A stretch of DNA of 42,321 nt from assembly GCA_029573015.1 (NCBI GenBank), contig JAKQHK010000132.1:1-42321 (forward strand), given 5' to 3'. Positions 31,549 to 37,749 of this stretch are shown piece by piece (within the stretch, counting starts at the first letter, position 1; each line of letters starts with the position of its first letter). The stretch is from a bacterium. Its GTDB lineage: Bacteria; Patescibacteriota; CG2-30-54-11. Under the pieces are notes generated by a model, which did no database searches, was not told where the DNA came from, and saw only the letters and a program-made list of their open reading frames with translations. The position numbers and the translations under genes are program-made.

Positions 31549-31782
31549 ATGACCTACGAAGACAAACGCAAAGATTTGATTAAAACCATTGCCTTTATTA
31601 CCATCCTGATTCTTTCAGGCATGGGCATTATATTCGGAATATTCACCTGCGTATTCAAAGGATCCTGCCGCAGGACATCTCTGACTGAAAAAACCGGTGG
31701 TCTTGCCACCCGCCTCAAAAAAGCCTTCCACCGCTTTTCCGAGGGAGGCAGGTTAACTGATGCGGAAGCTAAAAAAGAATAG
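31549..31782 (+). CDS. Small single-helix membrane protein
   Basis: 77 aa: a charged start (MTYEDKRKDLIKT), one membrane helix (IAFITILILSGMGIIFGIFTCVF), a Cys-containing stretch (KGSCRRTS) and a basic amphipathic tail (TRLKKAFHRFSEGGRLTDAEAKKE). No family is recognised. It ends 23 nt before the Rrf2 gene and probably belongs to the same transcript. No ribosome-binding site is seen. Confidence 0.55.
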   Translation: MTYEDKRKDLIKTIAFITILILSGMGIIFGIFTCVFKGSCRRTSLTEKTGGLATRLKKAFHRFSEGGRLTDAEAKKE

Positions 31783-31805
31783 TTTACCATACGAGATTCG
31801 AGCGC

Positions 31806-32234
31806 ATGTTCATCACCAAACAGACTGACTATGCGGTACTACTCATGACCCGGCTGGCTGAACTGACTGACTCTTCAGAACCGCTTTCACTCATGAAATT
31901 TGCGGACGAAGAACAGATATCCTTCTATTTCCTCCAGCGCATCGCCCGCAAGCTGAAACATGCCAAACTGATCAAAGGGGTGGAAGGACGCAAGGGTGGC
32001 TATTTTCTGAGCAAATCAGCTGCCGAGACAACCCTCGGATCGATCATCCGGGCGCTGGAAGGAAGCTTCCGTATCTCTGATTGCGCCCAGGAATCCCTCA
32101 AGCATAAACCCTGCAAGCGCGAAGCAACCTGCCGGACCAAAAAAGTCTGGCTGCAGTTTAAAAACCAAACTGTTGCCTATTTCGACAAAATTTCCCTGCA
32201 GCATGTCCTCGACAATGCGCTGCCTGACTGGTAA
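31806..32234 (+). CDS. Rrf2-family Fe-S transcriptional regulator
   Basis: 142 aa. N-terminal winged helix: FITKQTDYAVLLMTRLAEL, then FADEEQISFYFLQRIARKLKHAKLIKGVEGRKGGYFLSKSAAETTLGSIIRALEG, the Rrf2 signature. Three cysteines follow in a C-x9-C-x5-C arrangement (DCAQESLKHKPCKREATC), the cluster-binding region of IscR/NsrR/RsrR-type regulators. It therefore probably senses Fe-S status, NO or redox. nikR starts 13 nt downstream on the same strand. Confidence 0.93.
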   Translation: MFITKQTDYAVLLMTRLAELTDSSEPLSLMKFADEEQISFYFLQRIARKLKHAKLIKGVEGRKGGYFLSKSAAETTLGSIIRALEGSFRISDCAQESLKHKPCKREATCRTKKVWLQFKNQTVAYFDKISLQHVLDNALPDW

Positions 32235-32247
32235 CCCGAGAGCATCC

Positions 32248-32658
32248 ATGTCCAAAACCAAACGTGTCAGCCTGTCCCTGCCAGCTGCACTTGTCGATCT
32301 GTTTGACGGGTATTTTCGCGAACGGGGGATTACCAATCGTTCCCAGGCTATCGAGCTCATCCTTCAGGATTACCTAGCCCATGCTACCCTGCCCGCTACC
32401 AGACAGGTCGGCGGCGTCATCATGGTGATCTACGATCATCAGCAGGCCACCATCATTGAAAAGCTCACCCAGGTGCAGCATGCGCACCATCAGGTGATAA
32501 CCACTGTCCAGCACCTCCATCTCGATGGGGCGACCTGTCTGGAAGCAATATTTGTCCGCGGCGCAGGGAACAAAATAGAAAAACTCTATGATGCCCTGCG
32601 CGCGGTCAAAGGCATAACCCTGAACCGTTCCCTGCTCACCCCCCTGAATGCCCACTAA
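32248..32658 (+). CDS. nikR: Nickel-responsive regulator NikR
   Basis: 136 aa from the ATG at 32248; the ORF track starts inside rrf2. A ribbon-helix-helix DNA-binding domain (KRVSLSLPAALVDLFDGYFRERGITNRSQAIELILQDYL) is followed by an ACT-like metal-binding domain (GGVIMVIYDHQQATIIEKLTQVQHAHHQVITTVQHLHLDGATCLEAIFVRGAGNKIEKLYDAL). The His-x-His (HLH), the upstream His and the Cys of the square-planar nickel site are all present. No nickel transporter is nearby; the convergent neighbour is ferritin. Confidence 0.94.
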   Translation: MSKTKRVSLSLPAALVDLFDGYFRERGITNRSQAIELILQDYLAHATLPATRQVGGVIMVIYDHQQATIIEKLTQVQHAHHQVITTVQHLHLDGATCLEAIFVRGAGNKIEKLYDALRAVKGITLNRSLLTPLNAH

Positions 32659-32686
32659 AAAAAGCCCCGGATACCCGGGGCTTTTT
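32657..32686. terminator. Bidirectional terminator between nikR and ferritin
   Basis: Stem AGCCCCGG / CCGGGGCT with an ATAC loop, flanked by an A run on the left and five T on the right. It can stop transcription from both converging genes. Confidence 0.92.
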
Positions 32687-32707
32687 CATATACAACAGTA
32701 CGATTAC

Positions 32708-33211
32708 TTATTCTGCGGTAAACTCCCGATTACCCAGCTCGGCATCAAGCATCATCAGACCAGGCCCGCTCTCACCGATCAGCGCCAGTTTGTCGAGAAT
32801 ATCCTGCATGCTGCTTTCCTCCTCTACTTGCTCGGTCACGAACCACTGAAGCATGATTTCAGAAGCATGATCCTTGGTTTCCTTGGCGAGATTCATGAGC
32901 AGTTCGATCCGACCGGAAATGAACTGTTCATGCTTGAGGGCTGCCTCAAATACTTCCTTGATGGAAGTATAGCGTGCCGATGGTTCCTGCAATGCTTTGT
33001 AGCGAACCGGTTCTCCCCGTTCAGCCAAGAAATCGACAAACTTCCGGGAGTGTAATTGCTCTTCTAAGCCCTGCACTTTGAAAAAATTGGCAAAGCCCTT
33101 GAGATTGCGTTCGAGAAAATAGGCTTCCATGCCCATGTATATATAGGCAGATTCGAACTCATGAGTTACCTGATTGTTTAATTCCTGGGAGAGATTGGCT
33201 GGCAGTTTCAT
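32708..33211 (-). CDS. Ferritin (FtnA-like)
   Basis: 167 aa, with AAGGAG seven nt before the ATG. A four-helix ferritin: N-terminal helix with Glu at 18 (NNQVTHEFESAYIYMGMEAYFLERN), the EExxH ferroxidase motif (GLEEQLHSRKFVDFL), EHxxxx-like KHEQFISGRIELL, and QWFVTEQVEEE. All ferroxidase ligands expected of FtnA-type ferritins appear present. It oxidises Fe(II) and stores it in a 24-mer. Heme-binding Met of bacterioferritin was not looked for beyond the overall FtnA style. Its promoter is overlapped by a long dyad. Confidence 0.95.
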   Translation of the reverse strand: MKLPANLSQELNNQVTHEFESAYIYMGMEAYFLERNLKGFANFFKVQGLEEQLHSRKFVDFLAERGEPVRYKALQEPSARYTSIKEVFEAALKHEQFISGRIELLMNLAKETKDHASEIMLQWFVTEQVEEESSMQDILDKLALIGESGPGLMMLDAELGNREFTAE

Positions 33212-33242
33212 GATGAACTCCTTATGTTATTAATTGTAACTA

Positions 33243-33277
33243 TTACAAATTATAAATGAGTATAATCAATTTGTAAA
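33243..33277 (-). promoter_or_regulatory. Ferritin promoter with overlapping 9-bp dyad operator
   Basis: On the minus strand TTTACA (33277-33272), 17-nt spacer, perfect TATAAT (33254-33249). A perfect inverted repeat TTACAAATT-N16-AATTTGTAA (33243-33251, 33268-33276) spans both hexamers, so a bound dimer would block the promoter. The N16 arm spacing equals that of the E. coli NikR operator (GTATGA-N16-TCATAC), and nikR is next door. Confidence 0.7.
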
Positions 33278-33284
33278 GAGTTAT

Positions 33285-34244
33285 TTACTCGCTATGCGAG
33301 ATCTTCTTTCGGCGCAGCAAACGAACATAATACCGCCAGTGCCAGAAGAAATGATACATGCCGATATACGCCATGAAGATTGAAGCCTCCGCATGCAGCC
33401 AGAGCAGTTGACGCGGCAAGCGTGGAAACCAGAGAAGATCGCGCTGCATGCTGAGTAGTAAACCAGTTACTGCCGATATGATAAAACTAACCGCAAGAAC
33501 ACTATTCCAGAATTTCCGCTCAGAAGCCAGTGTGACCTTGCCTGCCAAAACGAAGAGTTTCCCGATCAGAAACAGCACGGCTGCCAACAGGGACAGTGCA
33601 ATAAAGTGATAACTATCAGTTATGGATGCTTTCACGGTCACCGCAGCAGTAGATGCTGTTGTCGCATTGGCGCTTGAGGTACTGATTTCTGCCTGAGTAC
33701 GATCGATGCCGATATCTGTTTCTATCTCCGCACCATCTACATGTTTTTCATCATAGACAGCTTGGGCAATATCTTTGATGGCTGTAGGAGTCATGCCATA
33801 GGTGTCATGCAAAAAAGCAATCGTCGTGTCGCTGTTCAAACTGCTCGCTCCACTTTCCAACTTCAAATGATTAAGCAAACATTCAACCGGGATATCTCCC
33901 CAGTACTCGGCGAGTTCAGCAATAGTCAACGCTTTCAAAGCACTGCCGGAAATATGAAATGCATACTCATCCTGAACAGCATCCACAGGATCGGCTATCT
34001 CTCCGTCTGACATAACCGGGACAGAATCGTCAACAACCTGCGGAGAAGCAACTATTACTCTCTCCTCCGGAGCTGGTTCAGAAAGATCACAAATGCCGTT
34101 CCCGTCTGTGTCGATATACCGGGCGCAGTCCCCGGGATAGGGATCATTTTCCAAACCAAACGGACAATCATCCCAGGCATATGCCGGTGCAGCTATCAAT
34201 AAGGATACTGTAATTCCAAATAGTAAAAAGTATTTTTTCAGCAT
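33285..34244 (-). CDS. Exported/membrane cytochrome-b-like (DUF4405-style) protein with Ca-binding-like motif
   Basis: 319 aa, AGGAG seven nt before the ATG. Signal peptide (LKKYFLLFGITVSLLIAAPAYA), then CPFGLENDPYPGDCARYIDTDGNGICDLSEP, a Cys-bracketed DxDGNGxCD loop seen in exported Fe-S/cytochrome-associated proteins. A domain with LTIAELAEYWGDIPVECLLNHLKLE and GMTPTAIKDIAQAVYDE follows, resembling repeats in periplasmic electron-transfer proteins. The C-terminal third has four membrane helices with WLHAEASIFMAYIGMYHFFWHWRYYV, whose paired His residues could bind heme. A ferric/cupric reductase-like electron-transfer role is inferred. It lies head to tail with ferritin. Confidence 0.65.
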   Translation of the reverse strand: MLKKYFLLFGITVSLLIAAPAYAWDDCPFGLENDPYPGDCARYIDTDGNGICDLSEPAPEERVIVASPQVVDDSVPVMSDGEIADPVDAVQDEYAFHISGSALKALTIAELAEYWGDIPVECLLNHLKLESGASSLNSDTTIAFLHDTYGMTPTAIKDIAQAVYDEKHVDGAEIETDIGIDRTQAEISTSSANATTASTAAVTVKASITDSYHFIALSLLAAVLFLIGKLFVLAGKVTLASERKFWNSVLAVSFIISAVTGLLLSMQRDLLWFPRLPRQLLWLHAEASIFMAYIGMYHFFWHWRYYVRLLRRKKISHSE

Positions 34245-34280
34245 GTCTTTCTCCTGACTATGACTTCATCATCTCATAGG

Positions 34281-34307
34281 AGTATGAAGATTTCATGAAG
34301 ACATACT
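34281..34307. promoter_or_regulatory. AGTATG-N15-CATACT dyad upstream of the cytochrome-b-like gene
   Basis: A perfect inverted repeat AGTATG (34281-34286) / CATACT (34302-34307) with a TTCATGAA palindrome inside. The left arm GTATGA equals the E. coli NikR half-site, but the spacing is shorter. It is 37 nt upstream of the start codon. Confidence 0.45.
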
Positions 34308-34347
34308 GTATTTAACCACACCTCTCCCCAGACGCAAGAAGAATCTG

Positions 34348-34980
34348 TTACAGAATAAATTTCTGCTTTTTACTGGAGCGGTTACTGAGTATAAGCAGAA
34401 TAATACCAATACCCAACGCGCACCCGATCCAGCCGACCGCCATCCCAAGCCAGCGGACTTTTTGTGCGATGAGCACGTTGTATTCAAGCAACGATGCTTT
34501 ATTCAGTAAATACTCCCAGTCATGGATTGTTGGTCCAGGGGCAAAAGAAACCAGAGGTAAGAGCTGCGCGCGCGCATCGTCGATATAGCGGGCAATACCA
34601 ATCAGATTCGTTGCCAGCCAGACAAAAGTGAAACTGACTGCCAGATAATCGCGCTGACGCCAAAACATCCAGCCTATGAGTATAGGCGCTGCTAATTGGG
34701 CAATTGTTCCTCCTGCCACATAGAGCCAGGCGCCTGCCCAGAAAAAAAGCAGATGACCTGTCTCATGGATTCCCATATTTATTCCGGAAAGAAAGCTCGC
34801 ATAGCCGGCATCACGTAGATGATGGAGCATGATCCAAAACATCCAGCCGAGCACCGGCAGCCGGAGGAGTGCGGACTGCCCGCGCATCTGTTCCTGCACG
34901 CGTTTCAACCAGCCAAAACCACCTGACGGCGTATCTGCTTCCGGGTAACGCACCTGCACCAGACTGCGTTCTGATTCCAT
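34348..34980 (-). CDS. Polytopic membrane protein with HExxH motif (putative metallopeptidase)
   Basis: 210 aa from the ATG at 34980 (MESERSLVQVRYPEADTPSGG), preceded by AGAAGG; the ORF track's start is upstream of a terminator and is unlikely. Five or six predicted helices. The motif GINMGIHETGHLLFFWAG places HETGH in a membrane-embedded segment, and GGTIAQLAAPILIGWMFWRQRDYLAVSF and ATNLIGIARYIDDARAQLLPL follow, providing a candidate third ligand (Asp). This looks like an M50-style intramembrane metalloprotease, but no family is firmly recognised, and it is shorter than the classical site-2 protease at 27117. Confidence 0.6.
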   Translation of the reverse strand: MESERSLVQVRYPEADTPSGGFGWLKRVQEQMRGQSALLRLPVLGWMFWIMLHHLRDAGYASFLSGINMGIHETGHLLFFWAGAWLYVAGGTIAQLAAPILIGWMFWRQRDYLAVSFTFVWLATNLIGIARYIDDARAQLLPLVSFAPGPTIHDWEYLLNKASLLEYNVLIAQKVRWLGMAVGWIGCALGIGIILLILSNRSSKKQKFIL

Positions 34981-35047
34981 GATGCCTTCTGCGATAAAAT
35001 GCACTGTATCACTATAGTATACCTGAGCAACAGGGAAAAAAGCTATC

Positions 35048-35074
35048 AAAAAAGGCTGCCCCGAAGAGCAGCCT
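35048..35074 (-). terminator. Intrinsic terminator of the PspC operon
   Basis: Minus-strand stem AGGCTGC / GCAGCCT with an 8-nt loop, followed by six T. It lies 27 nt after the pspC stop and separates that operon from the HExxH gene. Confidence 0.9.
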
Positions 35075-35101
35075 CGTGCATTCAGTTTCCGTATCCTCTC
35101 A

Positions 35102-35305
35102 CTATGCTTCTGCCGGGGCTTCCGGGATGATAATCCAGGCAATGATATAGGCGATGATACCTGACCCGCCCGCCAGGGTGAAAAATAACCAAAGGATACG
35201 AATAAGCGAAGGATCGCTGTTAAAATACTCGGCGATACCAGCACATACCCCGGCAATCATCTGGTCTGATCGGGAACGGTATAATCGTTTTACTGGCTGT
35301 GACAT
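35102..35305 (-). CDS. PspC-domain small membrane protein
   Basis: 67 aa from the ATG at 35305, which has GGAG six nt upstream; the ORF track uses an ATG at 35317 that overlaps the stop of the previous gene (TAATG). It is a bare PspC domain: VKRLYRSRSDQMIAGVCAGIAEYFNSDPSLIRILWLFFTLAGGSGIIAYIIAWIIIPEAP. Such domains sense envelope stress in phage-shock-type systems. It is the last gene of the padR operon. Confidence 0.92.
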   Translation of the reverse strand: MSQPVKRLYRSRSDQMIAGVCAGIAEYFNSDPSLIRILWLFFTLAGGSGIIAYIIAWIIIPEAPAEA

Positions 35306-35316
35306 ATAATTCTCCA

Positions 35317-37281
35317 TTATTCTATATCTATGGAACCAGTTTCAGTACTGAGAATAAACTCCGGACGTTCCCCGCCTTTATCCACATCGTATCCGTTGTC
35401 TGCCCCTCCGACATCCGTGCTTATGGAAAAAATGGGATTCAACCCGCGCGGCAGCTCAAGATCGATGCTTCCGACATCGGTGGAAAATCGATATTGTTCT
35501 CCATCTTTTACCGTAAACAGGGAAATATCCAGAGAACCGACATTCGCGATTATCTCCAGCTCGCCTGCATGACCGATCACTTCGATAGCTCCGACGTTAT
35601 TGCGGATCACACCCCGAAACTGACAATCCCGTACTGATACTGAGCCTGTTTCAGTACTGACCTCAGCCCAGTCAACCGCCACGTCTTCCAGTACTATACT
35701 TCCGACATTACCGGTAATCTTAAGCGTGGATGTTGAGGTGCTTTTCTCCTCCTGTACTGCTGCGGGCAATACACCCTTTGCATCTGCTCCGGTAACCGTC
35801 TCTTCAGCTGTATCCACAGTTTCTGGTGCAGCTTGACCCGCATCCCCGCTACCCGCTTCTACACGCCCAACCGGAGGCTCAAAATCCTCCACTATGATCC
35901 CGCCGACTTCTGCGTACAAAACCGTTTCTTCTGCCCAGCTGTCATTCAACTGCACAGATCCGACCGTATTCGTGATTTCCAGATATGCACTTTGCACATC
36001 AGTAACTTCACTTGTACCCAATGGATTACTGATGATCAAGTCGGTATGCTCCGGAACAGCTATCTCATAGGTCAGTGTTTCAAAATGGCTGGTCCAGCGC
36101 CGGTTCCACTCCGAACCAACCGTAATCTTTCCGGTCGCAATGTCCACGTCTGTTTGTATGTTCTGGGCATGATTGCGTGCCTGCTCCCGCGTCCAGCCGC
36201 GTGCCTGCCTGATCTCACGTATTTCGATTTCTTCTCTATCGGGTTCGCCGATAACCCGAATAATTGTTGCCAGACTGCTATCTGCAACGGTAATTTCCAA
36301 AGACTCGGCAGCCGGCATGAACCGGGTATTCACGACTTCTCCACCTGCCATATTACTTAATCCTACATAACTTCCACCGAGACAAAGCAGACCGAACGAT
36401 GCCACCGCCGCAATCCCCAGCCATCTCCAGGTACGACCACGCAGGATAAACCTGCGGAAATGAACACGCATGAGAAAACTGATGAAGGCAAGGAAAAAAA
36501 ACAGGCAGATCAAACCGAGCGCTCCGCTCAGTACCGGAGTCCAAAATCCGAGAATATTGATATAGCTGAACCGGAAGATGGATGCCGGAGCCGCCAGCCA
36601 GACAAACGGCAATGCAAAAAAGACAATTGTTAAAACAAGCAGGGTAATAAAAATCGGCAGATACACTGCAACGACTAGAAGGATATACAAGAATACCAAA
36701 CAGATACGTCCGATAACCCGCCATACCGGATGAGCCCTACGGATAGTTTCAGCCCCTGTTACGCTGGGATGATCTTCTTTTTCCAGGGTGTCTCCCTCAG
36801 GAACAATTGCCCAGAGAGCGATGTAGAGCAAGACAGGAAAGCCCATGCCTGCCAGCGTCAGAACTACGAACAGGATACGCACGATCACCACATCAATATG
36901 AAAGTAGTTGGCAATACCGAGGGCAACCCCGGCGAAAACTTTTCCTTCGCGTGCCCGCCTGAGTTTCCTGACCGGGCTCAACCCCCGCACGCCTTCCTCG
37001 GTCGTAATCTCGGAAAAATATTCTTCCGGTTCGCCGAGGTCGCCGAGGACTTCCAGGGTGGTCTGGGCATCAAGCGTATCAAGCTTGGTTTTATCCTTCT
37101 TGAGCTTTGCTTCCAGGGCATTATAGAGATGCTCCTTGATGTCGCGCACCAGTTCGGTGCTGTCTTCTCCTGACAGCGTCCCGGCTTTGGCTTCCAGCCT
37201 GCTCACATACGCATCAAGCACCTGACGCGCTTCTTTGGTCATAGACAGATCGCTGAATATCTGGTTCTTGATTTCCGTCAT
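35317..37281 (-). CDS. HAAS-PspC-toastrack envelope-stress sensor protein
   Basis: 654 aa. An N-terminal alpha-helical segment (about 1-95: RQVLDAYVSRLEAKAGTLSGEDSTELVRDIKEHLYNALEAK... LGDLGEPEEYFSEI) reads as a HAAS/DUF1700-like domain, the partner module of PadR regulators. A PspC domain (about 105-165: KLRRAREGKVFAGVALGIANYFHIDVVIVRILFVVLTLAGMGFPVLLYIALWAIVPEGD) and several more membrane helices (about 190-320) come next. The C-terminus (about 325-654) is a long beta-rich region with short repeats (EITNTVGSVQLNDS, LKITGNVGSIVLEDVAVDWAEVSTETGSVSV), the DUF4097 toastrack/beta-helix fold. It starts 40 nt after padR and is coupled to pspC (TAATG). A sensor of membrane or envelope damage is inferred. 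Confidence 0.8.
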   Translation of the reverse strand: MTEIKNQIFSDLSMTKEARQVLDAYVSRLEAKAGTLSGEDSTELVRDIKEHLYNALEAKLKKDKTKLDTLDAQTTLEVLGDLGEPEEYFSEITTEEGVRGLSPVRKLRRAREGKVFAGVALGIANYFHIDVVIVRILFVVLTLAGMGFPVLLYIALWAIVPEGDTLEKEDHPSVTGAETIRRAHPVWRVIGRICLVFLYILLVVAVYLPIFITLLVLTIVFFALPFVWLAAPASIFRFSYINILGFWTPVLSGALGLICLFFFLAFISFLMRVHFRRFILRGRTWRWLGIAAVASFGLLCLGGSYVGLSNMAGGEVVNTRFMPAAESLEITVADSSLATIIRVIGEPDREEIEIREIRQARGWTREQARNHAQNIQTDVDIATGKITVGSEWNRRWTSHFETLTYEIAVPEHTDLIISNPLGTSEVTDVQSAYLEITNTVGSVQLNDSWAEETVLYAEVGGIIVEDFEPPVGRVEAGSGDAGQAAPETVDTAEETVTGADAKGVLPAAVQEEKSTSTSTLKITGNVGSIVLEDVAVDWAEVSTETGSVSVRDCQFRGVIRNNVGAIEVIGHAGELEIIANVGSLDISLFTVKDGEQYRFSTDVGSIDLELPRGLNPIFSISTDVGGADNGYDVDKGGERPEFILSTETGSIDIE

Positions 37282-37321
37282 GCGTTATTATCCGTATATT
37301 AAATAAATAGAAATAACTGCG

Positions 37322-37657
37322 TTATGCTTTCCAGGCAGCGAGAAGTTTTTTCATGCTGTCCATCATCTGTTTCCAGTCATGCACCATAGCATGTAATTTT
37401 TCGCTTCCTTTCTCAGTCAGCTGATAATATTTGCGGGGTGGTCCCTGCTGCGATTCCTCCCAGGAATAATCCACCAGACCTTCTTTGTGCAAGCGAGTCA
37501 GCAGGGGATAGAGTGTTCCCTGTACAACTTCCAGGCCGTACCGTTCGAGCTGAGTAATTATCTCATAACCATAGAGCGCTTTTTCTGTGATGAGCAATAA
37601 TACAGCTATCTCCAAAACTCCTTTGCGAAGTTGAACCGTATACTCCTGATCTGCCAT
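37322..37657 (-). CDS. PadR-family transcriptional regulator
   Basis: 111 aa. A PadR winged helix: LRKGVLEIAVLLLITEKALYGYEIITQLERYGLEVVQGTLYPLLTRLHKEGLVDYSWEESQQGPPRKYYQLTEKGSEKLHAMVHDWKQMMDSMKKLL. It is a DNA-binding repressor that often controls itself and a neighbouring membrane operon. ATGT/ACAT dyads overlap its promoter. It heads the operon padR / HAAS-PspC protein / pspC. Confidence 0.95.
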   Translation of the reverse strand: MADQEYTVQLRKGVLEIAVLLLITEKALYGYEIITQLERYGLEVVQGTLYPLLTRLHKEGLVDYSWEESQQGPPRKYYQLTEKGSEKLHAMVHDWKQMMDSMKKLLAAWKA

Positions 37658-37672
37658 GTTGTGCCTTGTAGT

Positions 37673-37718
37673 ATGTTATGACATGTATTATGTTATACAT
37701 AGTAGAAGGATTTGTCAA
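37673..37718 (-). promoter_or_regulatory. padR promoter with PadR-like operator dyads
   Basis: On the minus strand TTGACA (37718-37713) with a 15-nt spacer to TATAAC (37697-37692). Two ATGT...ACAT dyads (37673-37684, N4; 37690-37700, N3) cover the -10 and start region. PadR-family sites typically contain ATGT/ACAT arms, so autorepression is likely. Confidence 0.6.
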
Positions 37719-37749
37719 GTATGCTTTCGTTCTCTATTTTTACTATATA

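Noticed and set aside
31278-31583. 101-aa ORF across tRNA-Gly
   Set aside because: It reads through the tRNA and the noncoding sequence behind it; the tRNA cloverleaf explains the DNA.
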